Under the pieces are notes generated by a model. It did no database searches. It was not told the DNA's origin and worked only from the letters and a program-made list of their open reading frames with translations. The translations under genes were made by a program, and so were the position numbers. From Microbacterium croceum (GTDB taxonomy: Bacteria > Actinomycetota > Actinomycetes > Actinomycetales > Microbacteriaceae), in NCBI RefSeq assembly GCF_023091245.1, contig NZ_JAHWXN010000001.1:1364001-1428000 (forward strand): DNA of 64,000 nt. The letters run 5' to 3'. Below, piece after piece: positions 1 to 7,957 of this stretch. Numbering within the stretch: the stretch's first letter is position 1; every line of letters starts with the position of its first letter.

Positions 1-672
1 GCCGTGACCGTAGCGGATCACGACGTCGGCGTGCCGGTCGAAGCGGTAGCCGATGCCGCGCACGGTGCGGACGATGTCCTCGTAGCGACCGAGCTTGGCG
101 CGCAGGCGACGCACGTGCACGTCGATCGTGCGTTCGCCGGGAGTCTCGTCATCCTGCGCCTGCCACAGGGCGGAGACGAGCTCGCTGCGTTCGATCGTGC
201 GTCCTTCGCGGAGCACGAGGTACTGCAGCAGCTCGAACTCCTTGTAGGTGAAGGCAGCGGATTCGCCGTCGATCAGCACCCGCTTGCGGGAGATGTCGAC
301 GACGACGCCACCCTCTTCGTCGGTGGCATCCTCTTCGGCGGCTGCCTTGGTACGGGCGATCGCGCCGGGCTCGTGCAGGGCGAGGCGCACGACGTCGAGG
401 TCGCGACCGCCGGAGCCGTGCGGGGCGAGGGCGACGGTGGCGTGCGTCTCGGCGCCGGGGGCGAGCTCGGCGAGCGTGCGGCGCAGTGCGTCGACGAGCA
501 GCGGGAGGCTCACTCCGGCTTCGGCTGCCTTGATCTCGTCGAGACCGACGTAGAGGGCGAAGCCGCGGGGGGAGCGGACGGCGGGGAGGTCGGCGGCGAG
601 CGGCGCGGGGGAATCCTGTGCGGTGGGGACGGCGGTGGCGGCGGGACGCTCAAGGAGTGCGATGTTCGACAT
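1..672 (-). CDS. Winged-helix (Trans_reg_C type) transcriptional regulator, 3' end cut off by the window
   Basis: The reading frame starts at ATG 672 and is still open at base 1, so 224 codons are visible and the C-terminus is missing. Residues from about 122 onward form an OmpR/PhoB-type winged helix: a YKEFELLQYLV helix, a recognition region around DVHVRRLRAKLG and the RTVRGIGYRF wing. There is no receiver domain in front. The N-terminal 110 residues are Ala/Pro-rich and then a small alpha/beta region I do not recognise. It should be a DNA-binding regulator acting without a phospho-acceptor domain. A TGAGGAC ribosome site lies about 10 nt upstream. A Cys-ending leader ORF and a hairpin sit in its 5' region, so it may be attenuated. 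The target genes are unknown. Confidence 0.8.
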   Translation of the reverse strand, partial: MSNIALLERPAATAVPTAQDSPAPLAADLPAVRSPRGFALYVGLDEIKAAEAGVSLPLLVDALRRTLAELAPGAETHATVALAPHGSGGRDLDVVRLALHEPGAIARTKAAAEEDATDEEGGVVVDISRKRVLIDGESAAFTYKEFELLQYLVLREGRTIERSELVSALWQAQDDETPGERTIDVHVRRLRAKLGRYEDIVRTVRGIGYRFDRHADVVIRYGHG

Positions 673-767
673 GATGATGAAGTCCTCAGGACGTGAGCCG
701 ATATGGCTCTGATGCGTTGCATGAATGACCGGGCGAGCCGGAAAGCGAGCAAAGGGTGGATGCTCGG

Positions 768-798
768 CGACTCAGGCTTCGCAGATCGCGAAGAGTCG
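768..798 (-). other. Hairpin between leader ORF and winged-helix gene
   Basis: Read on the minus strand, CGACTC and GAGTCG close an outer stem (798-793 with 773-768), and TTCGC and GCGAA form an inner stem around a 5-nt loop, with a 4-nt bulge. It starts 24 nt after the leader-ORF stop and about 100 nt before the regulator gene. There is no U-tract, so it is not a simple terminator. It could be an attenuator or a stem affecting translation; this is inference. Confidence 0.4.
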
Positions 799-821
799 AG
801 TCGGGCGGGGTGGCTGTTCGT

Positions 822-923
822 TCAGCGACACATTCGGCAACACATGCCAACGCGACCGGGCATCATCATCCCGGCAGTCCTGTTCGCCTCCTGGGCGGAC
901 AAAGGGCGTGCGTTGGTGGTCAT
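822..923 (-). CDS. Cys-rich 33-residue leader peptide (putative attenuator ORF)
   Basis: This ATG-started ORF of 33 codons ends in the residues MCCRMCR just before TGA, so three of its last six sense codons are cysteine. It begins 6 nt after a CATAAT box, has a consensus -35 (TTGACA) upstream and no ribosome site, so it would be translated from a leaderless mRNA. Actinobacteria carry short leaderless Cys-rich leader ORFs that sense cysteinyl-tRNA supply by ribosome stalling; the layout here fits that class. The winged-helix regulator starts 150 nt downstream on the same strand. The peptide sequence itself is not one I can match to a named family. A chance ORF is possible, but the promoter spacing and Cys clustering argue against it. 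Confidence 0.55.
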   Translation of the reverse strand: MTTNARPLSAQEANRTAGMMMPGRVGMCCRMCR

Positions 924-929
924 GGGGGG

Positions 930-959
930 ATTATGTCGGATCGTGTCGCTCCGTGTCAA
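930..959 (-). promoter_or_regulatory. Promoter for the Cys leader ORF and winged-helix gene
   Basis: On the minus strand a perfect TTGACA (959-954) is followed after 18 nt by CATAAT (935-930); six C residues then lead into the ATG of the leader ORF at 923. It is the most consensus-like sigma-70 promoter I see in the window. Confidence 0.65.
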
Positions 960-998
960 AACGACGACACCCTCGTGCGGCGGGCGTAACGTGGCAGG

Positions 999-1307
999 GT
1001 GACCACCTCGACGCTCGCCTCCGGCTTCCTGCTCACCGACGAGAAGGACGCATCGCGCTACACGCTGCACCGGGACGGCAACCTGGTGAGTGTCCTCGAC
1101 TACCGCGACGACGGACGCACCATCGCCCTCACCAGGGCCTTCACCGTCCCGACTTTCCGCGGCCACGGCTACGCGGGGGTCGTCGTGGAGGGAGCGGTGG
1201 CCGACATCATCGCGCGGGGTGACCGGAAGATCGACGCGGTGTGCTGGTACGTCGCCGACTGGTTCGCCGCGCACCCGGAGCATGCGGGGCTGCTGCGCGT
1301 GCGCTGA
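999..1307 (+). CDS. Small GNAT N-acetyltransferase (COG2388/YidJ-like)
   Basis: A 102-residue protein with the minimal GNAT core: strands over the first 50 residues, then the acetyl-CoA loop RGHGYAGVVVEGAV and a C-terminal AHPEHAGLLR segment typical of the short COG2388 group. The family transfers acetyl groups from acetyl-CoA; the substrate is unknown. The GTG start at 999 is six nt after TAACGT (987-992), with no ribosome site, which suggests a leaderless transcript. It stands alone, divergent from the winged-helix gene. Confidence 0.78.
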   Translation: MTTSTLASGFLLTDEKDASRYTLHRDGNLVSVLDYRDDGRTIALTRAFTVPTFRGHGYAGVVVEGAVADIIARGDRKIDAVCWYVADWFAAHPEHAGLLRVR

Positions 1308-1361
1308 CCCTGGGGGTGTGTGACGCTGTGTTACGCGAGATCCGGCTGACAGGATGAGGAC

Positions 1362-1829
1362 ATGAAACTCGCCGAAGCCCTCACCGCGCGCGCCGATCTG
1401 CAGCGCCGCATCGAACAGCTCCGCGCACGGATCACCGCCAACGCCCGGTACCAGGAGGGCGAGGAGCCGGCCGAAGACGCAGCCGCGCTGATCGTCGAAG
1501 CGGATGCCGCGCTGGAGCAGCTACGACAGCTCATCCGCCGCATCAACGCCACGAACGCGCGTCTCGATCTCGGCGCAGACGGCACCATGACCGACGCGCT
1601 CGCCGCGCGCGACGTGCTCCGCCTGCAGCACTCCCTGCTGGTGGATGCGGCGGCGGCGGCATCGGGTGCGAACGACCAGTTCCTGAGGCAGATGCGCTCG
1701 GAGCTGCGCCAGGTCTCGGCGCTCCCCGTCGGCGCGCTGCGCGCACGCGCTGACCGCGTCGCACAGGAGCTGCGCGAGCTCGACAACCGGATCCAGCAGG
1801 CGAACTGGAGCAACGACCTGGAGGAGTAA
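1362..1829 (+). CDS. DIP1984-family protein
   Basis: A 155-residue, almost entirely helical protein that begins MKLAEALTARADLQRRIEQL and carries the features of the DIP1984 family of septicolysin-like proteins: repeated Arg/Leu heptads, a central NATNARLDLG segment and a C-terminal ELDNRIQQANW segment. Its function is not established. The pattern suggests a coiled-coil bundle in the cytoplasm. A CAGGAT box lies 6 nt before the ATG. It appears to be monocistronic, with a 250-nt gap before sbcD in which I see no gene. Confidence 0.75.
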   Translation: MKLAEALTARADLQRRIEQLRARITANARYQEGEEPAEDAAALIVEADAALEQLRQLIRRINATNARLDLGADGTMTDALAARDVLRLQHSLLVDAAAAASGANDQFLRQMRSELRQVSALPVGALRARADRVAQELRELDNRIQQANWSNDLEE

Positions 1830-2084
1830 CAGCGGAAGTCGGTAGTCACGACGAGGCGGACACAACCCCTGCCGGAGGGGCAATCCGGCTCATGTGGGGC
1901 GGAGGGCAGCCCGGAACGCATCGCGCAGCCCCGCACGCTGCACATGTGATCGCGCACTGCGCACCATGCATCACCGCGTGTCGATCATCGTGACGAGGGT
2001 GGGTCAGGGGACCTTCCGCTGTTCTCCTCGTCGCCCACGGCACGCCTCGGCCCGAATGTCGGCGGGGGTTCGTACCGTGTGAGT

Positions 2085-3254
2085 ATGCGCATCCTGCACA
2101 CCTCCGATTGGCACATCGGCCGCACCTTCCATGGCACGTCGACCATGGACGCGCTGGCCGAGGTCCTCGGAGCGCTCACGACGCAGGTGCGCGAGAACTC
2201 CGTCGACGTGGTCGTCATCGCGGGCGACGTGTTCGACTCCGCCACGCCCGCCGCCGCCGCCTACACGCTGCTGGGCGATGCCCTGGTGGCGCTGCACGAC
2301 ACCGGCGCCCGTGTCATCGTCACGAGCGGCAACCACGATTCGGCAGCCCGGCTGGGCTTCCAGGCGCGACTGCTGCGCGACGGCATCCACGTGCTCACCG
2401 ATCCGCTCGGCATCGGAACCCCCGTGACGATCGACGACGCCGATGGACCGGTGCACTTCTTCGGCATCCCGTACCTCGAGCCCGCGATCGTGCGTCAGTA
2501 CTGGCCCGATGGTGATGCCGAGGGGCGTCCGCTGCGCACCCAGGCGCAGACCATGGCGCACGCGATGCAGCTCGTGCGCGACGGCATCAGCACCCACGCG
2601 GGCCGCTCCGTGGCGATCGCCCACTGCTTCGCAGCAGGTGTCGACGCGACAGCGGGGCTGGAGCGCGAGGTGCGTCAGGGTGGGCTCGACGTCGTCCCCC
2701 TCGGTGTGTTCGACGGCCCCGACTACGTGGCGCTGGGGCACATCCACGGACGTCAGCAGCTCAGTGAGCGCGTGCGCTACGCCGGTGCGCCGCTGCACTA
2801 CAGCTTCGGAGAACAGCACAAGCCGCGCGGATCCTGGCTCGTCGATCTCGACTCCGCCGGCCTGGCGGAGGTCTCGTGGCTCGAACTGCCCGTGCCGCGT
2901 CGGCTCGTGACGCTCACCGGCACGCTCGCCGAGATCCTCTCCGAGGCGAACGTCGCCGCTCATGCGAAGGACTGGGTGTGCGCGGTGTACACCGACGTGC
3001 TGCCGCAGACCGAGCCGATGCGACGCCTGCGTGAGAGCTTCCCGTATTGCGCGATGGTGCAGCATCAGCCGAATGTCGCCGCGGTGAAGGACGAACGATC
3101 CTATGTGCAGCGGTTGCGTTCCGCTGTGACCGATGTCGACCGGATCGAGGCATTCCTCGCGCATGTGCGGGAGGGGCAGGGGGCGAGTGACGCAGAAAGT
3201 GCGCTCATCCGTGACGTGCTCGACGAGCGCGTGCGCGCGGACGCGCTCGTCTGA
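2085..3254 (+). CDS. sbcD: Exonuclease subunit SbcD
   Basis: SbcD is the Mre11-like metallophosphoesterase of the SbcCD complex, which opens DNA hairpins and trims double-strand ends. The N-terminus shows the metal-binding motifs in order: SDWHIGR, GDVFD and GNHD, then AHCF and GHIHG. At 389 residues it is normal size. An in-frame GTG at 2079 would add two residues. I prefer ATG 2085 because TACCGT (2073-2078) lies exactly 6 nt before it, as for other leaderless starts in this window. Its stop overlaps the sbcC start by one base (TGATG), so the two subunits are translationally coupled. Confidence 0.95.
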   Translation: MRILHTSDWHIGRTFHGTSTMDALAEVLGALTTQVRENSVDVVVIAGDVFDSATPAAAAYTLLGDALVALHDTGARVIVTSGNHDSAARLGFQARLLRDGIHVLTDPLGIGTPVTIDDADGPVHFFGIPYLEPAIVRQYWPDGDAEGRPLRTQAQTMAHAMQLVRDGISTHAGRSVAIAHCFAAGVDATAGLEREVRQGGLDVVPLGVFDGPDYVALGHIHGRQQLSERVRYAGAPLHYSFGEQHKPRGSWLVDLDSAGLAEVSWLELPVPRRLVTLTGTLAEILSEANVAAHAKDWVCAVYTDVLPQTEPMRRLRESFPYCAMVQHQPNVAAVKDERSYVQRLRSAVTDVDRIEAFLAHVREGQGASDAESALIRDVLDERVRADALV

Positions 3255-6244
3255 TGCGACTCCATCGCCTCGAGGTGGAGGGGTTCGGCCCGTTCCGCGC
3301 CCGTCAGAGCGTCGACTTCGACGCCTTCGCCGACGACGGGATCTTCCTGATCGCGGGCCGCACGGGAGCGGGAAAGTCGAGCATCCTCGACGCGGTCTGC
3401 TTCGGGTTGTACGGTGGCGTCCCGCGCTACGACGGCGGCGAGAAGCGGCTGCGCAGCGACCACTGCGAACCTGATGATCCGTCCGAGGTGGTGGTCGAGT
3501 TCAGCACGCCGGCCGGCCGGTTCCGTGTCACCCGTTCGCCCGAGTACCTGCGCCCGGCGAAGCGCGGGGGCGGCCTCACGAAACAGGCGGCGGCCGTGGC
3601 GCTCGACGAGTGGACGGATGCTGGATGGATCGGTCGAGCCGCACGTGCGGTCGACGTCGGCAACGAGCTCGGCGAGATCCTGCAGCTGAGCAAGGAGCAG
3701 TTCCTGCAGGTGATCCTGCTGGCGCAGAACCGGTTCTCGGAGTTCCTGCTCGCGAACAGCAAGGATCGCCAGGCGCTGCTGCGTCGACTGTTCGGCACGC
3801 AGCGCTTCGAAGACGTGCAGGCGCGGTTCGACGAGCGGCGTCGCGCCGCGGAGCAGGCTCTGGGTGCCCGGGTGGCGACCGTCACCGCGCGCCTGGAGGA
3901 AGCGGAGCGTCTGGTCGACGAAGCAGAGCTGTGGGGCGAGCCGTCCGAGGAGTCTGCCGCCGCGGATGCCGCGCCTCGCGGCGGCGCCTCGACCGAGGAT
4001 CGCCTCGCCGACCTGAGACGCGCGCAGGCGCGGGCGGAGTACCGGTCCGAGCGGCGAGCATCGGAGCGTGAAGACGCGGAGCGGCGATCCGCGGAGGCAG
4101 ACACAGCACTCGCCGCGGCCCGTGAGGAGCAGCGGGACCAGGCGGAGCGCGACCGCGCGCGGGCGGCGCTCGCGCGGCTCGACGCCGAGGAACCGTTCAT
4201 CGCGCAGGCGCGCGCCGAGCTCGCCGACGCGCGTGCCGCGGAGAGCATCCGCGGGGTGCTGACCGCGGCGGAGCGCGCGGAGACCGCACTCGCGGGTGCG
4301 GGAGAGCTCGCGCAGCGTGCGCAGGCCGCCTGGGACGCCTTCGACATCGAGGCCGATGATCTCGAAGAATGGGCGGCCGAGCGTACCAGGGCGACCGGCG
4401 CCTGGGAGCGCGCCCTCGAACTCGAGCGGCACGCCGAGAAGCTCTCCGATGACCTGCAGGCCGCGGAGACGGCCGTCGCGGTGATCGGGGCTCGTCTCGA
4501 TGAGCGGGAGGCCGAGCGGGCGGCACTCCCGGCGCAGACGACCGAGCTGATCGCACAACGCGACGACGCCCGACGACGTGCGGACCGCGCAGCAGACCTC
4601 CATGTGGCTCTCGATCAGGCGCAGGCGCGAGCCGCCGCCGTGCTCGAGGTCGGGCGCCTCGACGCCGAGCAGATCGCGGCGGAGCAGGCTCTCGCGTCCG
4701 CCAGTGCAGCGCACGCGACCGCGCAGACGACCCTCGCGCAGCTGCGGAAGAGACGGCTGGACGGCTTCGCGGGTGAGCTCGCGTCGGTTCTCGCCGATGG
4801 CGACCCGTGCCCGGTGTGCGGCTCGCACGAGCATCCGGCCCCCGCCGCGCATGCGGATCCGGTGACGGCCGACGACGTGGCCGCGGCCGAACGGGCGCGG
4901 GACGACGCCGCAGCGCGCGAACGAGCCGCGTCGCAGAAGGCTTCGGAGCTTCGTGCCGAGCTCGCTGTCGCCACGGCCCGCGCCGACGGTCGCAGCCGGT
5001 CGCAGGCGGAGGCCGAGGTGGCGACGGTCACCGCCGAGCATGCGGACAGTGTCGCCGCTGCCGAGGAGTCGCGCGCGCTCGATGCGCGGCTCAGAGAGCT
5101 GGCGGAACGCGCTGAAGGCCTCGAGCAGGACCGGGCGGCAGATCTGGCTGCGCTCGCGACGGCGCGTGAACAGCAGGCGGTGCTGACGCAGCGCCGTGCC
5201 GATGCGCAGGCGCTCATCGCAGAGGCCCGCGGCGACGCGCCGACCGTCGCAGAGCGCCTCGCCGAGGCCGCAGCGCAGGTCGCCGCGGCCAGGGCGCTGG
5301 CCGGCGCCCTGGCCGAGCGTCGGCGCCGTGAGGCCGCGGTCGAGGAGACCCGGGCGGAGCAGGAGGCCGCGCTCGCCTCCTCGCCTTTCGCCGATGCGGC
5401 CGCGGTGCACCAGGCGCTGCGTTCTGCCGCCGCGCTCGAGGCCCTGGACGTGCGGATCACCGCGCACGCAGTGCAGCGCGAGAAGGAGCGCGCGATCCTG
5501 TTCGAGCTCGAACTGCGCACGCTTCCGGAGGAGCCGATCGACCTCTCGCCGGCCGAGGCCGCGTCCACCACGGCACGTGCCGTGTGGAGCCGTGCCGTCG
5601 ACGAGGCAGCACGGGCCTCCGGCATCGTGGAGCGCCTCGGCGGTCTCGTCGATTCCGCCGCCGCCGAGCATGCCATGACCGCCGCGCAGACGGCCGAGTT
5701 CGACGTGCTGCGCGGCCTCGCCGACACGATCGCCGGGCGCGGAGCGAACACGCACAAGATGACGCTCGAGACCTTCGTGCTGGCCGCCGAGCTCGAGGAG
5801 ATCGTAGAGGCCGCCAACCGGCGCCTCGGCGACATGTCGACCGGCCGCTACCAGCTGCAGCACTCCGACGCGCTCGCGGCCCGGGGGGCGGCCTCCGGCC
5901 TCGGGATCGTGGTGTTCGATGCTTTCACCGGACAGACCCGCCCCGCGCAGTCCCTGTCAGGCGGCGAAACCTTCCTCAGCTCTCTCGCTCTCGCTCTCGG
6001 ACTCGCCGAGGTCGTCACGGCGCGCGCCGGCGGCATCCGCCTCGACACGCTCTTCATCGACGAGGGTTTCGGATCGCTCGACGGCGACACTCTCGACATC
6101 GCGATGCGCACTCTCGACGAGCTCAGACAGGGCGGGCGCACCGTCGGCGTGATCAGTCACGTCGAGGCGATGCAGGAGCAGATCCCGGCCCAGCTCACGG
6201 TGCGGGCGACCCCGGAGGGCCCCAGCGTCGTCGAATCCCGCTGA
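3254..6244 (+). CDS. sbcC: Exonuclease subunit SbcC (Rad50-like SMC ATPase)
   Basis: The ATPase partner of SbcD, 996 residues. The Walker A motif GRTGAGKSS has its Lys at residue 41. Two long Ala/Arg/Glu-rich coiled-coil arms flank a zinc-hook CPVC with cysteines at 519 and 522, almost exactly mid-protein. The ABC signature LSGGETFLSSLALALGLAE and the Walker B FIDEGFGSLD follow near the C-terminus. The protein dimerises through the hook and drives ATP-dependent DNA end and hairpin cleavage by SbcD. Its start overlaps the sbcD stop. The long antisense ORFs over this gene are GC-driven shadows. Confidence 0.96.
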   Translation: MRLHRLEVEGFGPFRARQSVDFDAFADDGIFLIAGRTGAGKSSILDAVCFGLYGGVPRYDGGEKRLRSDHCEPDDPSEVVVEFSTPAGRFRVTRSPEYLRPAKRGGGLTKQAAAVALDEWTDAGWIGRAARAVDVGNELGEILQLSKEQFLQVILLAQNRFSEFLLANSKDRQALLRRLFGTQRFEDVQARFDERRRAAEQALGARVATVTARLEEAERLVDEAELWGEPSEESAAADAAPRGGASTEDRLADLRRAQARAEYRSERRASEREDAERRSAEADTALAAAREEQRDQAERDRARAALARLDAEEPFIAQARAELADARAAESIRGVLTAAERAETALAGAGELAQRAQAAWDAFDIEADDLEEWAAERTRATGAWERALELERHAEKLSDDLQAAETAVAVIGARLDEREAERAALPAQTTELIAQRDDARRRADRAADLHVALDQAQARAAAVLEVGRLDAEQIAAEQALASASAAHATAQTTLAQLRKRRLDGFAGELASVLADGDPCPVCGSHEHPAPAAHADPVTADDVAAAERARDDAAARERAASQKASELRAELAVATARADGRSRSQAEAEVATVTAEHADSVAAAEESRALDARLRELAERAEGLEQDRAADLAALATAREQQAVLTQRRADAQALIAEARGDAPTVAERLAEAAAQVAAARALAGALAERRRREAAVEETRAEQEAALASSPFADAAAVHQALRSAAALEALDVRITAHAVQREKERAILFELELRTLPEEPIDLSPAEAASTTARAVWSRAVDEAARASGIVERLGGLVDSAAAEHAMTAAQTAEFDVLRGLADTIAGRGANTHKMTLETFVLAAELEEIVEAANRRLGDMSTGRYQLQHSDALAARGAASGLGIVVFDAFTGQTRPAQSLSGGETFLSSLALALGLAEVVTARAGGIRLDTLFIDEGFGSLDGDTLDIAMRTLDELRQGGRTVGVISHVEAMQEQIPAQLTVRATPEGPSVVESR

Positions 6245-6339
6245 CGTCCGTCTGCTGGTGAGCGTGCGGCCCATGCCGCTCGCGGTTACTTGTTGGCACG
6301 CAGCCTGCGCCGGGCGCCGTGACGGATCGTCGAGCCGGG

Positions 6340-6897
6340 TCAGACCCCGTACTCGCGCCGGATGACCTCGCGCAACTGCACGCTGCAGCGGGCGATCGCT
6401 GCACGGAAGTCGACGAGCGCGCCCTCTTCCGCGCGGTCGGAGATGGCACGGAAGGCACGGATCGGCACGCCGAACTGGTTCGCGACCCAGATGTATGCGT
6501 AGGTCTCCATGTCGACCAGCCCTGCGCCGGACGGCCGGATCACGGCGGTGATGCCGGCGTCTCCGACGAAGCTGTCGCCGGTCGCGATCAGCACGCCCTC
6601 GCGGCCTGTCGACACGCGCGCGGGGAGCGATACATGCTGCCCTGGGATGCCGTCGAGGTCGAACACATCGTGCTGCAGCGCACTGCCGATCTCGTGCGCC
6701 GTGGCGTCCAAGTCCGGGTCGATGCCGCCCGCGGTGCCGACCACGACGACCTCGGTGTACGGCTTCGCATCGAGAGCTCGCGTGAGGGCATAGGTGGCCT
6801 GGAGCTTCCCCTCGCCGGTGACGAGCTGATCGAACCCTTCGAGTTCCTCGGGGAATGCTTCGAGTTCGGAGGCCATGGCGGCGACGAGGAGTTTCAC
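6340..6897 (-). CDS. MTA/SAH nucleosidase-like nucleoside phosphorylase
   Basis: A 185-residue member of the PNP/UDP phosphorylase superfamily. It opens VKLLVAAMASELEAF, with the family's conserved Glu near residue 11. It has VVVVGTAGGID in the middle, VDMETYAYIWVA (the MExxA-type nucleoside-binding element) and a late RAISDRA with the catalytic Asp. Relatives hydrolyse 5'-methylthioadenosine or S-adenosylhomocysteine. The protein is shorter than E. coli Mtn (232), so substrate is uncertain. I use GTG 6897, preceded by an AGGA site, rather than the upstream ATG at 6954, because homology-like sequence begins there. It is divergent from nadE. Confidence 0.8.
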   Translation of the reverse strand: MKLLVAAMASELEAFPEELEGFDQLVTGEGKLQATYALTRALDAKPYTEVVVVGTAGGIDPDLDATAHEIGSALQHDVFDLDGIPGQHVSLPARVSTGREGVLIATGDSFVGDAGITAVIRPSGAGLVDMETYAYIWVANQFGVPIRAFRAISDRAEEGALVDFRAAIARCSVQLREVIRREYGV

Positions 6898-7006
6898 TCG
6901 TCCATCCTCGCAGGTCCGCCCGTCGGCATCCTGGCCGGACGGTGTCGATGTCATCCTGACGTAACACGGAGGAGCGATACTGATTCCAGGAAGAGTGGAG
7001 GATCCC

Positions 7007-7825
7007 GTGTCCCTGCAGAAGCAGATCTCTGAAGCACTCGGCGTCTCGGCCGAGATCGATCCCGAGGCCGAGGTGCAGCGGCGTGTGCAGTTCCTGGTCG
7101 ACTATCTGCGTGTGACCGGGGCGAAGGGCTTCGTGCTCGGGATCTCCGGCGGACAGGACTCCACGCTCGCCGGGCGTCTCGCGCAGCTCGCGGTCGAGCG
7201 CGTGCGCGCCGAGGGTGGCGAGGCGAGGTTCCTCGCCGTGCGGCTTCCCTACCGGGTGCAGCACGATGCAGCGGATGCCGATGCGGCGCTCGAGTTCATC
7301 GGAGCGGACGCTTCGGTCGAGGTGAACATCCAGAACGGCGTCGACGGGGTCGAGGAGGACATCGAGTTCGCCGTGACGTCGGACATCAGCGACTTCAACC
7401 GCGGCAACATCAAGGCGCGCGTGCGCATGGTGACGCAGTATGCGCTCGCCGGACACGACGGTCTCCTGGTGATCGGCACCGATCATGCGGCCGAGGCCGT
7501 GACGGGTTTCTACACGAAGTTCGGTGACGGCGCCGCGGACATCCTTCCGCTCTCCGGCCTCAGCAAACGTCAGGGTCGTGCGCTGCTGCGGGTGCTCGAC
7601 GCACCGGATCGCCTGACGTTCAAGGTGCCCACCGCTGACCTGCTCGACGGGCAACCCGGCCGCGCCGACGAGGACGAGCTCGGCCTGACGTACGAGCAGA
7701 TCGATGACTTCCTCGAGGGGCGCGAGGTGGCTCCGGAGGTCGCCGGTCGCATCGAGGCGAAGTACCTCGCCACGCAGCATAAGCGCCACCTCCCGGTGAC
7801 CCCCGACGACACCTGGTGGCGCTGA
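7007..7825 (+). CDS. nadE: Ammonia-dependent NAD+ synthetase
   Basis: NadE catalyses the last step of NAD+ synthesis, amidating nicotinic acid adenine dinucleotide with ammonia and ATP. The 272-residue protein has the N-type ATP pyrophosphatase P-loop [13 protein letters not shown], a substrate region around [12 protein letters not shown], and GTDHAAE, with no glutaminase domain, so it is the short, ammonia-using form. GTG 7007 is chosen because a GGAGG site lies 5 nt upstream and the resulting start, [11 protein letters not shown], parallels the E. coli enzyme. The upstream GTG at 6995 has no ribosome site. Confidence 0.94.
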   Translation: MSLQKQISEALGVSAEIDPEAEVQRRVQFLVDYLRVTGAKGFVLGISGGQDSTLAGRLAQLAVERVRAEGGEARFLAVRLPYRVQHDAADADAALEFIGADASVEVNIQNGVDGVEEDIEFAVTSDISDFNRGNIKARVRMVTQYALAGHDGLLVIGTDHAAEAVTGFYTKFGDGAADILPLSGLSKRQGRALLRVLDAPDRLTFKVPTADLLDGQPGRADEDELGLTYEQIDDFLEGREVAPEVAGRIEAKYLATQHKRHLPVTPDDTWWR

Positions 7826-7957
7826 GCGCGCTGCTCCGCCGCTGATGCAGTGACGTCGTCGCGACGGTGAGCTAAGCGCCGGCGTCGCTTTCGCGCGCGG
7901 TCACTCCGGTGTCGGATGCCGCGGCTAGGGTCGAAGCATCCGAGGAAATGGAGCATC

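Noticed and set aside
3101..5863. 920-codon open frame antisense to sbcC
   Set aside because: It lies wholly opposite a gene with every SbcC motif, shows Arg/Gly-rich low-complexity sequence and no domain. High GC leaves the antisense frame open.
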